Assembly: GCF_900107935.1 (NCBI RefSeq)
Contig: NZ_FNVG01000006.1
Span: 124,001-188,000 of the forward strand
Reading direction: 5' to 3'
DNA: 64,000 nt
From: Vibrio hangzhouensis
GTDB taxonomy: Bacteria; Pseudomonadota; Gammaproteobacteria; Enterobacterales; Vibrionaceae
Shown: positions 26,520 to 36,043 of the stretch, piece after piece
Position numbering within the stretch: the stretch's first letter is position 1
How the letters are laid out: each line of letters opens with the position of its first letter
The notes under the pieces: model-generated
What the model saw: only the letters and a program-made list of their open reading frames with translations
What the model was told of the DNA's origin: nothing
Database searches by the model: none
Translations under genes and position numbers: made by a program

Positions 26520-28046
26520 ATGACCAAAGGACCTGAGATTTTGAATCGACTGATACTGCTGCTTATTACATTAGTGCTCAGCGCCTGTAGCTCTGTTTCT
26601 ATTGACGATCAGCAGCCAAAAGATGTGAGTTATCACTATGGTTATCAGGACGAGAGCCCTCTCGCTGATTTTTTCCAGCAAACCACAAACTATGATCCTT
26701 CCCTCACTGGATTTTTCCCTCTGAATAAGGGTGAAGACGCGCTGCTCACCAGACTCGCATTAATCGAAGGAGCAAAGAAAAGTCTCGATGTGCAGTACTA
26801 TATCTATCGTGACGATGAAACTAGTTTGTTGATGACCTGGAGACTTTACGAAGCAGCTCAACGCGGTGTTCGTGTTCGTTTATTACTCGATGATATGCAA
26901 AAAAGAGACGACCTGGGTTTGGCGACATTAAATGCTCACCCCAATATCGAAGTGCGACTGTTTAATCCTCACCAATATCGTCAGGCCCGAATGGTCGCAT
27001 TTGCCAGCGACTTTTCTCGTCTCAACCGACGGATGCATAATAAATCACTAACTGCCGACAACGTTGCCACCATCATTGGAGGGCGCAACATAGGTAATGA
27101 GTATTTTTCTTTTGGCTCTAATGTCGAATTTGGTGACTTTGACGTACTCCTTTATGGTGACACCGTCGAACAGACCGCTGTACAGTTTGACACATACTGG
27201 AACAGCGTTTATGCCATACCAATGGAATGGATAGTCAGTACAGCACCAGCATTGAACGATTCGGAAATACAACAGTTCATTTCAGACTCAGGGTTGGAGG
27301 CTCAATTTACCAGCGGACAATACAATCTGGCAAATTTGGAGCTCTACCAGCAGTTTCAACGAAGTGAGCTCACTTTGTATTGGGGCAAAGGCAAGCTTTG
27401 GTATGACATGCCAGACAAGGTGACCTCAAGTGAGAGCTTACTCATTGACAATTTGGTCGAGCTTTTGTCCCGGGTAGAAGACTCTATGGTGCTGATCTCC
27501 CCTTATTTCGTCCCTACCGAATCAGGCACGCGTGAAATGGTAAAAGCCGCTCAAGACGGAATCAATATTACCATTATCACCAACAGTCTGGCCTCCAACG
27601 ATGTCTTTGCTGTTCATGGCTGGTATGCAAAATATCGAGCCGATTTGGTTGAGGGTGGCATCGAATTGTGGGAGTTCAAACCTACGGTTGAAATGAACAC
27701 TCAGTGGAGCATGACCGGTAGCAGTCGTTCAAGCCTGCATGCCAAAGCCATCATGTTCGACCAACGAAAACTCTTTGTCGGTTCAATGAACTGGGATCCT
27801 CGCTCAGCTTACTTAAATACCGAGATGGCCGTTGTACTTGAGCACCCTAACTATGTTCAGTCGCAACTTGATGAGCTGTCTGCTGCATTACCCCAAATCG
27901 CCTATAAAGTGGTCGTTGAAGAAGGCAAGGTACGTTGGCTGGACCTAGATTCTGGTGAGCGTTACACCAGTGAACCTAAAGCGAGCATATGGCGCAAAAT
28001 GGGCGCCTGGTTCTCTGGCCTTCTTCCCATTGAGGATCAACTATAG
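26520..28046 (+). CDS. Phospholipase D family lipoprotein, ClsC-like
   Basis: 508 residues with a lipoprotein signal (VLSACSS). Two HKD motifs are present, HNKSLTADN (about 173) and HAKAIMFDQ (about 407), the paired active site of the PLD superfamily. Order and length match cardiolipin synthase C (YmdC) more than ClsA/B, since there are no N-terminal membrane helices. Expected to make cardiolipin from phospholipids or to hydrolyse them; the exact reaction is uncertain. Monocistronic; a long frame on the opposite strand is a shadow. Confidence 0.88.
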   Translation: MTKGPEILNRLILLLITLVLSACSSVSIDDQQPKDVSYHYGYQDESPLADFFQQTTNYDPSLTGFFPLNKGEDALLTRLALIEGAKKSLDVQYYIYRDDETSLLMTWRLYEAAQRGVRVRLLLDDMQKRDDLGLATLNAHPNIEVRLFNPHQYRQARMVAFASDFSRLNRRMHNKSLTADNVATIIGGRNIGNEYFSFGSNVEFGDFDVLLYGDTVEQTAVQFDTYWNSVYAIPMEWIVSTAPALNDSEIQQFISDSGLEAQFTSGQYNLANLELYQQFQRSELTLYWGKGKLWYDMPDKVTSSESLLIDNLVELLSRVEDSMVLISPYFVPTESGTREMVKAAQDGINITIITNSLASNDVFAVHGWYAKYRADLVEGGIELWEFKPTVEMNTQWSMTGSSRSSLHAKAIMFDQRKLFVGSMNWDPRSAYLNTEMAVVLEHPNYVQSQLDELSAALPQIAYKVVVEEGKVRWLDLDSGERYTSEPKASIWRKMGAWFSGLLPIEDQL

Positions 28047-28142
28047 AGGTTTCTTTTTCGAGTTAGCTCAAAAAGTTCCCTCGCCAATGACCAGCGCTTC
28101 TTGGTATAGTCGGCCCCACTCCCTCTAATAAAACAAGATGTT

Positions 28143-29408
28143 ATGGCAGAACTCAAAAAGGAAATTACGCTCATTGGCGGCATTGGCCAAATGTCCACAA
28201 CGCTTTTGGGAACCGGACTATTTATGGTTCCGGCCATCGCAGCCAGCATTGCCGGAGAACAGATGTTATGGGCATGGTGGATACTGTTGTTAGCCATTTG
28301 CCCTATCGCCATTACATTTGCATTGTTAGGGAAACGCTACCCCAATGCCGGTGGCGCTTCTTACTTTGTTCGGCATGCATTTGGACCTCGACTGGAAAAG
28401 GCCATCGCGTTACTGTTCATTAGTGTCATCCCTGTTGGTGTTCCAGCCGCAATTGCTATTGCCGGGGGCTTTGCTCAACAATTCCTTCCTGACTTTTTAG
28501 CGACTCCGATCATGGCACAGTTACTCGTTGTGCTACTGTTAATGATCGTCAACTTCTCGGGGAGCAAGTCTTCCAGTCGGCTACAGACTTTTATCGCTTT
28601 GGGTATTCTGGCACTGGTTGGAAGCTTTTTCTGGATGGGAGATATGAACGTCCAGGATACTCTTCCGCACTCGCCTCCTACTGAGCGGTTCCTTTCTATC
28701 GGACAAGCCATCGCCGTTATGTTCTGGTGTTTTGTCGGTATCGAAGCTTTCGCTCATATGGGAGAGGAATTCAAAAATCCAGAGCGGGATTATCCCATTG
28801 CCATCGTTATTGGATGCATATTAGCAGGCGCTATCTATTATCTGTTTTCAACAGTCGTACTAAAACACCACGCTTATGGTACGCAGGAGCTTAATACGAC
28901 CTCAGTTCCTTACCTGGCGGACTTACTATTCGGCCCTAAAGCAAGGTGGATCATCAGCGTCACCGGTTTTCTTGCCTGCTTTGCGACCATTAACCTTTAC
29001 ACCCAAAGTCTGGCAAGAATGTTATGGTCATTAGCTCGTGAATATCGCCCGACCAGTCCCGCAGCAAGAGTTACGGTCAATGGCGTCCCCTCGGTTGCGA
29101 CCTTGATTGTCGGCGTAATACTTGCTGTCTCTTGCGTCTTTGGTGAGCTTTCGGGTATTGATATCGAAGTCTTTCTGACTTTGGCAAACGGCATTTTTGT
29201 GGTGATTTATCTGTTTGCGATGTGGAGCGCGGTACGTTTACTGACGGGATGGCGCAAACACTTAGCCATTGTTTCTCTGTGTCTGTGTCTGCTGGTACTG
29301 GTTTCCATTGGCATCGCGATGCTTTACGCTGTCACAATGTTACTTTTGTTCTGGTGGCTACTTCCCAAACCCGCCCCGCTGCGCTCAACCTCATTACGCA
29401 CAAAATAA
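28143..29408 (+). CDS. yjeH: L-methionine/branched-chain amino acid exporter YjeH
   Basis: 421 residues with 11-12 membrane segments of the APC superfamily. It aligns along its length with E. coli YjeH: STTLLGTGLFMVPA, NAGGASYFVRHAFGPRLEKA, LLFISVIPVGVPAA, VMFWCFVGIEAFAHM and EEFKNPERDYP. It exports Met and branched-chain amino acids in E. coli. Start ATG shortly after the PLD gene, possibly its own promoter. Confidence 0.9.
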   Translation: MAELKKEITLIGGIGQMSTTLLGTGLFMVPAIAASIAGEQMLWAWWILLLAICPIAITFALLGKRYPNAGGASYFVRHAFGPRLEKAIALLFISVIPVGVPAAIAIAGGFAQQFLPDFLATPIMAQLLVVLLLMIVNFSGSKSSSRLQTFIALGILALVGSFFWMGDMNVQDTLPHSPPTERFLSIGQAIAVMFWCFVGIEAFAHMGEEFKNPERDYPIAIVIGCILAGAIYYLFSTVVLKHHAYGTQELNTTSVPYLADLLFGPKARWIISVTGFLACFATINLYTQSLARMLWSLAREYRPTSPAARVTVNGVPSVATLIVGVILAVSCVFGELSGIDIEVFLTLANGIFVVIYLFAMWSAVRLLTGWRKHLAIVSLCLCLLVLVSIGIAMLYAVTMLLLFWWLLPKPAPLRSTSLRTK

Positions 29409-29436
29409 CCATTGCTGACGACCAGAACCAGATACA

Positions 29437-29465
29437 AAACAAGCAGGCACTACGCCTGCTTGTTT
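29437..29465. terminator. Bidirectional terminator between yjeH and the TauE gene
   Basis: A 12-bp perfect stem AAACAAGCAGGC/GCCTGCTTGTTT with a 5-base loop between two convergent genes. Confidence 0.88.
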
Positions 29466-29514
29466 GACTCTGGATATACGCTGTGGTTAAGCAATTCTAA
29501 ATCAAACAATACAC

Positions 29515-30255
29515 TCAGAAATTGACATTTTTCAACACTAGCGCACAACCAATGAACAACAGGAACATGTGTACAATACGGTGGTAGTCAATCTTGTACT
29601 TTTGCAGTAGATGATAACCAAACATCCCGCCAGCCAGGCCCACAGCAAATGCAGGTAAGGCCGAGGTTACCAGTGACAACACTTCTTCGGTAATTAACCC
29701 TTCGTTCCAGAAACTGATGTTTGCACCAATCATCTGCAGCATGAAGAAAAAAGCCAATGTGGATTTTGTCTGGTCCGCTGTCCAAGGTTGCATTGAAGTA
29801 TACGCGATAACCGGTGGACCTGATTCACCAACACTTGCGCCGAGTACACCTGAAGTAAATCCAGCACCGACGGTCACTGGCACAGATGTCTTTTTAAACA
29901 GAGGCTTAGTAGAGCGCAGTGAATGTAAGCTAGACGCTACCAATACAACACCCATGGTCAAAAGAATGTACTGCGAGGGCATGGTTGCCAAGAGCTTAGC
30001 GCCAACAAACGATGCTGGCACTGAGCCAGCAAACAGAATAAGTCCTGTCTGACGCTGTATTGAGTGACGCATCTTCCAGACAATAGGCAGAGTTACCAAC
30101 CAGCCAAAAATACCGGCGATGGGCACGGCCGTCTGAGCGCCAACGATAAACGACAGCAACGGAACCGACACGAGTGCCGAACCAAATCCCGTCAACCCCT
30201 GTGTAAATCCAGCCAATGCAATGATCAGCGAAACGAGTATTAAAGTGGTGTCCAT
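29515..30255 (-). CDS. TauE/SafE-family anion exporter
   Basis: 246 residues and about eight hydrophobic segments with the repeated Gly-rich family motifs (AGFTQGLTGFGSALVSVPLL near the N-terminus and GFTSGVLGASVGESGPPV in the middle). Members export sulfite, sulfoacetate and related anions. It is divergent from the glycyl radical enzyme gene, with 411 bases between their starts; if that enzyme releases sulfite, this exporter would be the obvious outlet. That link is inference. ATG preceded by CAGGA. Confidence 0.87.
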   Translation of the reverse strand: MDTTLILVSLIIALAGFTQGLTGFGSALVSVPLLSFIVGAQTAVPIAGIFGWLVTLPIVWKMRHSIQRQTGLILFAGSVPASFVGAKLLATMPSQYILLTMGVVLVASSLHSLRSTKPLFKKTSVPVTVGAGFTSGVLGASVGESGPPVIAYTSMQPWTADQTKSTLAFFFMLQMIGANISFWNEGLITEEVLSLVTSALPAFAVGLAGGMFGYHLLQKYKIDYHRIVHMFLLFIGCALVLKNVNF

Positions 30256-30666
30256 ATGTCCTGTTATTTAGCCGAAGAAAGTTAAGCACACTATAGACTT
30301 CAGAAATTAAATAACCATTACACGTGTCACATTTTGTTGTTTTTTGTCATTTTAGTTTCGCGTATGTGACATTTTTCTCAGAACAAGACACTGCGCATCG
30401 TATAATGAAGCCAATAACAGAGAGTGATTTATAAAGCAGAGCACGCAAAGCCCAAACACAGAATAGCTGATGTTGTAAGCGACCCAACGTCCATCGGCTT
30501 TCCCTGCGTTGGCATACAACGAACAACAAAGCACAGCTTCAGCAACAATATGGCGCCAGACTCACAAGACTTAGATGTCAGTTTTCATACATGAGCGTCA
30601 AGCATCACTCAACAGCATTCTATATTTTCAAAATTAAACGCATTTAAAATTTTTAAGAGGTAAACA
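30256..30666. promoter_or_regulatory. Divergent control region between TauE gene and glycyl radical enzyme
   Basis: 411 bases. Three related boxes lie at 30325-30371: TGTCACATTTT, TTGTCATTTT and TGTGACATTTTT; the outer two contain TGTCACA and TGTGACA as inverted halves about 40 bases apart. This may be a regulator-binding region on the TauE side. Small frames on the minus strand here are not called. The ribosome site AAGAGG lies just before the glycyl radical enzyme ATG. Confidence 0.4.
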
Positions 30667-33198
30667 ATGGAACATTTCCAGGCTGATCAAGCGAGCTTGT
30701 TGGACATCAATTCCGATCATCATACGACCGCAAGTGGCGTCGAAGCATTTGATAAAGTTTATGGTCTTGGTTACGAAGTCGGCCACGAAGACTGGTCTCC
30801 CTACCCACGAGTCAACAAGCTAAGACAAGCCTTTCTCGACAGACCCTATGACATAGATGTAGAGAGACTGCGCCTGGTCACCCAAGCCTATCAACAAAAT
30901 GAAGCTTCACCTCGTATTCTTCAATGTGCTTATGCGTTTGAGAATATTTTGCTAAAAACCACACTGCACATTTATCCGGAAGATCTTATCCTGGGAGAGA
31001 TTGCAGCCCCGGCTAAAGCTTCACCTATCTATCCCGAATTTTCCGTAGACTGGATTATTGACGAAATACTTCATTCGCCATTTGAACAGCGTGCGAACGA
31101 TCAGTTTTACATACGAAATGACGAAGACAGAGCTGAAATCCTTAAACTTTGTGAGTACTGGAAAGGAAAGAGTGCCAACGAAATTATCACTGCCCACCTT
31201 GACGAGGACCAGAAGAAAGGTTCACACATGGGCGAAAAGGTTTTCCAGACCAATAACTACCACTTCGCGGGCATCGGCCATTTCGCCATGGATTTCAATA
31301 AGCTGATGACCCTTGGTTACGATGGTGTACTCACTCAGACTAGAGAGGCCTTTGCTAGGCTATCCAAACAAGACCCGGATTTCGGTGAAAAAAGAGATTA
31401 CTACAAAGCGACGATAATCACGCTGGAGGCAGCAAAGAAATACATCACTCGTTATGCTTTGCTCGCCGAAAAGATGGCCGGAAAAGAGGCCGATCAGGTT
31501 AGAAAGCAAGAATTACTAACCATGGCGCAAAACTGCCACCAAATCGCCGGAGGTGCACCTCAGTCTTTCTGGCAAGCCGCTCAACTATTCAATTTTGCTG
31601 TCACACTGACTCAAATTGAAGGTAATGGTCACTCCATTTCATATGGCCGAATGGACCAGTGGTTACACCCATTCTATGAGAAAGACGTTAAAGAGCGCGC
31701 GGTACCTAAGTCCTTCATTTTAGAGTTGATTGAAGTGTTATACGTCAAAATGAACAACCCAACCAAACTCAAAGATAAAGGTACGGTTAAGGTTCGTAAC
31801 GGCCGTGGGTTTGGCGGCGAAAGCCTGACCATTGGCGGTGTTGATAATAATGGTAACGACGCGACTAACGATCTCACGATGCTAATGCTGGAAGCATCCG
31901 TACATACTCGAATGATGAACCCTTGGGTTTGCCTACGTATGCACGAAAAAACGCCATATGAGCTGAAAATCAAAACCATTGAATGTATTCGAGCCGGGTA
32001 CGGACATCCAAAATTGTTTAATGACGGTCCTGCAATCAAAGCCATGCTTGGTAAAGGAGTCACGCTTCAAGAGGCTCGCAATTATGCCGTCGTTGGCTGC
32101 GTTGAACCGACCATTCCCGGTAAAGAGCACGGCTGGCTCGACGCGGGTTATGTGAACACCGCCAAAATGATGGAGATGGTCATCAATGGCGGACGAATTC
32201 TGTCAGGTCCTAACGCTGGAATGCAACTTGGGCCAGATACTGGCAGTCTCGAAACCTACCAAACGTTTGAGCAAGTTCTGGAAAGTGTCGATAAGCAATT
32301 TGCTTACTGGTGTGATCAGCTTTGTAGCTGCTTGAATGTCACCGATAAGATCCATCGCACTATCAAACCAACGCCTTATATCTCGGCGTTTTTTGAAGGA
32401 TGTATTGAATCCGGCAGAGACATGACCAATGGGGGCGTTAAATATAACGGTACGGCACCACAGGCTGCAGGTATTGCAACCTGCGCCGATTCACTGGCAA
32501 CCATCAAGAAGCTGATGTTTGATAGTAAAAAGTATACCGGTACACAACTTCTCGATGCCCTGAAAAACAACTGGGTTGGTTATGAGAAGCTCTATGCGTT
32601 GGTTAACAGCTCAAAGATCCCCCACTACGGGAATGACATTGATGAGGCTGACGAATTATTCACCTTCATGTTTGAATGCTATTGCCGTCATATTAATGGT
32701 CGTATCAACCCGAGAGGCGGAAAATTTAGCCCTGGCGTTTATACCGTCAACGCAAATGTAGGCATGGGCTTATACACCAATGCGTCGCTGGATGGCCGTA
32801 AAAATGAAGAGCCTATCTCTGACAATATGGGTCCTGTCCACACTGCCGGTGGCTCTCATGATATTCACGGGCCTACCGCTATTGTCAACTCTGTGACTAA
32901 GGTCGATCATAGCCTGGCCACCAATGGCACCCTACTTAACCTGCGCTTCCCGGAGGATGCCGTGTCTGGTACCGAAGGTCGAGATATTCTGGTGAGCTTT
33001 ATTGACGAGTACATTTCCAAACAAGGGATGCATGTTCAGTTCAACATCATGAGCTCAGAGAAGATGAAAGCGGCGCAACGAAACCCTGAGTTGTATAAAG
33101 ATATGTTGGTACGTGTCGCGGGTTACAGTGCCTATTTTGTCGAACTGGGCAAACCGCTTCAAGATGACTTGATTCAGCGAACAGAGCTTAGGTTTTAA
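30667..33198 (+). CDS. Glycyl radical enzyme, diol dehydratase / C-S lyase type
   Basis: 843 residues. The glycyl radical site is RVAGYSAYF (Gly about 819) and the thiyl Cys is in VVGCVEP (Cys about 478) with the CxE pattern of eliminating glycyl radical enzymes; classic pyruvate formate-lyase has CC instead. Asp lies 14 residues after the Cys (GWLDAG), and there is a GIGHFAMDF segment; both resemble glycerol/propanediol dehydratase positions. Candidates: glycerol or propanediol dehydratase, or a sulfonate lyase (isethionate or dihydroxypropanesulfonate), the latter favoured only by the divergent TauE exporter. No microcompartment or aldehyde dehydrogenase genes are adjacent. Oxygen sensitive; needs the activase encoded next. 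ATG after AAGAGG. Confidence 0.88.
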   Translation: MEHFQADQASLLDINSDHHTTASGVEAFDKVYGLGYEVGHEDWSPYPRVNKLRQAFLDRPYDIDVERLRLVTQAYQQNEASPRILQCAYAFENILLKTTLHIYPEDLILGEIAAPAKASPIYPEFSVDWIIDEILHSPFEQRANDQFYIRNDEDRAEILKLCEYWKGKSANEIITAHLDEDQKKGSHMGEKVFQTNNYHFAGIGHFAMDFNKLMTLGYDGVLTQTREAFARLSKQDPDFGEKRDYYKATIITLEAAKKYITRYALLAEKMAGKEADQVRKQELLTMAQNCHQIAGGAPQSFWQAAQLFNFAVTLTQIEGNGHSISYGRMDQWLHPFYEKDVKERAVPKSFILELIEVLYVKMNNPTKLKDKGTVKVRNGRGFGGESLTIGGVDNNGNDATNDLTMLMLEASVHTRMMNPWVCLRMHEKTPYELKIKTIECIRAGYGHPKLFNDGPAIKAMLGKGVTLQEARNYAVVGCVEPTIPGKEHGWLDAGYVNTAKMMEMVINGGRILSGPNAGMQLGPDTGSLETYQTFEQVLESVDKQFAYWCDQLCSCLNVTDKIHRTIKPTPYISAFFEGCIESGRDMTNGGVKYNGTAPQAAGIATCADSLATIKKLMFDSKKYTGTQLLDALKNNWVGYEKLYALVNSSKIPHYGNDIDEADELFTFMFECYCRHINGRINPRGGKFSPGVYTVNANVGMGLYTNASLDGRKNEEPISDNMGPVHTAGGSHDIHGPTAIVNSVTKVDHSLATNGTLLNLRFPEDAVSGTEGRDILVSFIDEYISKQGMHVQFNIMSSEKMKAAQRNPELYKDMLVRVAGYSAYFVELGKPLQDDLIQRTELRF

Positions 33199-33224
33199 GC
33201 AATAAACGCAAATCCTAATCCATA

Positions 33225-33247
33225 GAGCGGACGAATAAAGTCCGCTC
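33225..33247 (+). promoter_or_regulatory. Hairpin between glycyl radical enzyme and activase genes
   Basis: Perfect 8-bp stem GAGCGGAC/GTCCGCTC with a 7-base loop and no T-run. It probably partly attenuates or stabilises the mRNA so that enzyme exceeds activase. Confidence 0.55.
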
Positions 33248-33269
33248 ATAAACGATACTGAGGTTATTT

Positions 33270-34223
33270 GTGTCAAACCTAGGAACTGTACTTAACGTAC
33301 AACGCTTTACACTGCACGATGGTCCGGGCATTCGTACTGAGTTCTTTCTTAAAGGATGCCCCCTGCGCTGCGACTGGTGTGGTAACCCAGAGAGTTTTAA
33401 CCGTCATATTGAAGTCGGTGTATTTCAGAACAAGTGTATTTCGAATACCAGTTGTGGTTCGTGCATAGAAGTCTGTCCCGCTCCGGATATGTTGATCTTT
33501 ACTGACTCTACATTGAATCAGGTTACCAGAGACCAGTGCACCGCCTGCCTTGCCTGCTCAGAGGACTGTCCGTCTGAAGCCATCAGGCAGTGGGGAGACT
33601 CTATGTCGGTGGAGCAATGCATGACGCTGATCAGAAAGGATAAGGGCTTTTATCAGCGTTCAGGAGGTGGGGTCACCATTTCCGGAGGCGAGCCTTTGTT
33701 GCAGGCCAACTTTGTGTTGGAACTGTTCTCAAAATGCCAACAAGAAGGCATTCATACCTGCCTGGAGTCGAGTTTTTTCGCCAACTGGAACCGTATAGAG
33801 CGATTGCTACCAGTCACAGATCTGTTTATTTCCGATATAAAACTGATGGACAGCCAACGGCACAAAACGCACACGGGAGTCGATAACCGTAAAATACTCA
33901 ACAACTTGAAGGCGCTGGCTACGACGGATAAAGCCATCATACTGAGGATACCGGTTATCCCTCACGTGAACGACGATGATGACAATATCCATGCCACCGC
34001 AGATTTCATCATTAACGAAATGGGAAGCAAGGTGCAAGCACTGCAATTATTGAGTTTTATGCGCCTTGGTGAGGAGAAATATCAGTCGCTGGGGTTACCT
34101 TACAAAATGCAAGACCTCCAGTTTGACCGTATTTCATTTCAACGCCGCGTGAGCGACATCGCTGACTATTTTAATAGCCGCGGAATCCATTGCACGGTAG
34201 GTACCAAAGAGAGCAACGGATAA
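33270..34223 (+). CDS. Glycyl radical enzyme activating enzyme (radical SAM)
   Basis: 317 residues. The N-terminus has the activase-type radical SAM motif CPLRCDWC (CX3CX2C) after the FTLHDGPGIRTEFFLKG signature, then an inserted pair of 4Fe-4S ferredoxin motifs (CISNTSCGSCIEVCP and CTACLACSEDCP), and the GGEPLLQ SAM-binding segment. This longer form goes with eliminating glycyl radical enzymes rather than PflA. It installs the glycyl radical on the enzyme encoded upstream. GTG start after TGAGG. It converges on the next gene with only 7 bases between stops. Confidence 0.92.
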   Translation: MSNLGTVLNVQRFTLHDGPGIRTEFFLKGCPLRCDWCGNPESFNRHIEVGVFQNKCISNTSCGSCIEVCPAPDMLIFTDSTLNQVTRDQCTACLACSEDCPSEAIRQWGDSMSVEQCMTLIRKDKGFYQRSGGGVTISGGEPLLQANFVLELFSKCQQEGIHTCLESSFFANWNRIERLLPVTDLFISDIKLMDSQRHKTHTGVDNRKILNNLKALATTDKAIILRIPVIPHVNDDDDNIHATADFIINEMGSKVQALQLLSFMRLGEEKYQSLGLPYKMQDLQFDRISFQRRVSDIADYFNSRGIHCTVGTKESNG

Positions 34224-34230
34224 ACTCCAA

Positions 34231-34578
34231 CTAGAATCCTTTAAGATTGAGGTCGACTTCGCTGCCCAACCAATAGGCATAGGTGGTGTGATCTTTAAGT
34301 GCGTCACCTGTGCTGGCGTGAACCAGAACGCTAAGCTCACCCCTTGCCTCATCGAGCCAGGGAATAAAGCGGTCAAAGTTGTCTTTTGTAAAAGTGACCT
34401 GACAGCTCCATTTTGTATGCGGACCGACAGGCTTTTGGTGGATACGTCCAACCGGAAGGGTAAAGATTTGGCCAATGGTACGGCACAAATCTGTAGCAAA
34501 ATCGACTGTTTCACGCTCAAAGTAGATGTGAGCGTGGTATTCATCATGAATGTTTACTGGTCTTTTAGGTGAACTCAT
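34231..34578 (-). CDS. DOPA 4,5-dioxygenase family protein
   Basis: 115 residues covering the small family domain: DEYHAHIYF near the N-terminus, VGPHTKWSCQVTF, and LVHASTGDALKDHTTYAYWL, with conserved His residues likely to bind iron. Fungal and plant relatives open the catechol ring of DOPA; the bacterial role is unknown. The ATG after AGGA is chosen, 7 codons inside the longest frame. Confidence 0.82.
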   Translation of the reverse strand: MSSPKRPVNIHDEYHAHIYFERETVDFATDLCRTIGQIFTLPVGRIHQKPVGPHTKWSCQVTFTKDNFDRFIPWLDEARGELSVLVHASTGDALKDHTTYAYWLGSEVDLNLKGF

Positions 34579-34681
34579 AATGTATCCTACTCCGTCCATT
34601 CAGGTGGGTATATGTGAAATCGCCTGCATCAATATAAAGGACAAGCCAAGCTGACTTGTCTTTTCTATCTGTGGCAGGTGA

Positions 34682-35974
34682 TTATCGTTTTTTGCCGCGG
34701 TTTGCATGAATTTTAAGCTTGGCTTTCATCTTGCGTTTGTCGGCACCGCGACCTTTGCGGCGAGGAGCACGATCCGGCTCTATCTCAGATTCCGGACTAG
34801 GTTCAAAGCCCGCTAACCACTCTTGGGGCAAGCGCGTATCAAGCAAACGTTCAATGGCTTCCAGAAGGTAATGCTCATCGTGGCTCATTAACGAAACCGC
34901 AAAGCCTTCATGACCCGCTCTGCCCGTACGTCCGATACGATGGATGTAATCTTCAGCCTTGTATGGCAAATCAAAGTTAACGACCTGCTCAAGTTGCTGA
35001 ATATCCAGTCCTCGTGCAGCCACATCGGTTGCAATAAGCGCACGAACTTTACCAGACTTAAAATCATCCAGTGCTTTCTGGCGCGCTCCCTGACTCTTAT
35101 CGCCATTGATCGATACCGCATCAATGCCATCCAGTTTCAGTTCCTTCGCCAGCGCATCACTGCCCTGTTTGGTTTTGGTAAACACCAGCACTTGCTGCCA
35201 GTTACGTGAACCAATTAAGTAGGCTAGCAACTCGTGTTTGCGCTTTTTGTCCACTGGGTAAACCATCTGCTTGACCGTATCCGCCGTCGAGTTGGCCGGG
35301 GTAACCTGAACTTCCACCGGTTCATTCATAATACGGTGCGCGAGCGTTTTTATACGTTGTTCAAAGGTGGCGGAGAACATCATATTCTGGCGTTCTTTGG
35401 GAAGACGTCGCAGAATACGATTCAAATCTGGCATAAAGCCCATATCTAACATGCGATCTGCTTCATCCAGTATCAGGAATTCACACTCGGCTAACGTGAG
35501 ATTACGAACATGCTGATGATCCAACAGTCGGCCTGGGGTAGCCACAAGAATATCAGCACCGCCCCTGAGATTCTTAGTTTGCACACCCATGCTTGTACCA
35601 CCGTAGGCCACCACCACTTTAAGTCCGGTCGACTTCGCTAACGGAATCAGGTTATCAAACACTTGCTGCGCCAACTCGCGCGTTGGTGTCAAAACGAGCG
35701 ATCGAATCACTTTACTATTGGCTTCACGCAGTTTGGGGGAGTCAATAAGCTGTTGAATCAGCGGCAAGCCAAAGGCAGCGGTTTTACCCGTACCCGTTTG
35801 AGCACCCGCAAGCATGTCTTTTCCTTCCATGAGATGCGGAATCGCACGGGCCTGAACAGGTGTTGGCGACGTATAGTTGAGAGCCTCAAGATTCTGATTA
35901 AGAGTATCGTTAAACGCAAAAACGTTAAAAGAGTTCAGCGCTTCAGCGTTATCGGGTAAGGTCTTGTCTGTCAT
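34682..35974 (-). CDS. rhlE: DEAD-box RNA helicase, RhlE-like
   Basis: 430 residues with all helicase motifs: Q-motif region FNDTLNQNLEALNYTSPTPVQ, motif I AQTGTGKTAAF, PTRELAQQ, DEAD, SAT, and HRIGRTGRAG. The short basic tail (RKGRGADKRKMKAKLKIHANRGKKR in outline, Lys/Arg rich) is RhlE/SrmB-like. Acts on RNA in ribosome assembly or decay. The assignment to RhlE rather than another DEAD group is likely but not certain. Confidence 0.88.
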   Translation of the reverse strand: MTDKTLPDNAEALNSFNVFAFNDTLNQNLEALNYTSPTPVQARAIPHLMEGKDMLAGAQTGTGKTAAFGLPLIQQLIDSPKLREANSKVIRSLVLTPTRELAQQVFDNLIPLAKSTGLKVVVAYGGTSMGVQTKNLRGGADILVATPGRLLDHQHVRNLTLAECEFLILDEADRMLDMGFMPDLNRILRRLPKERQNMMFSATFEQRIKTLAHRIMNEPVEVQVTPANSTADTVKQMVYPVDKKRKHELLAYLIGSRNWQQVLVFTKTKQGSDALAKELKLDGIDAVSINGDKSQGARQKALDDFKSGKVRALIATDVAARGLDIQQLEQVVNFDLPYKAEDYIHRIGRTGRAGHEGFAVSLMSHDEHYLLEAIERLLDTRLPQEWLAGFEPSPESEIEPDRAPRRKGRGADKRKMKAKLKIHANRGKKR

Positions 35975-36043
35975 TGTCTCGCCAACAGGAAGTATAGAAA
36001 AGGGTCGCGAGTGTATCAGATTAATACGCTAAGGTTAACGATG

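Noticed and set aside
28037..28312. 91-codon frame opposite the yjeH start
   Set aside because: Shadow of YjeH, whose family match is continuous on the plus strand.
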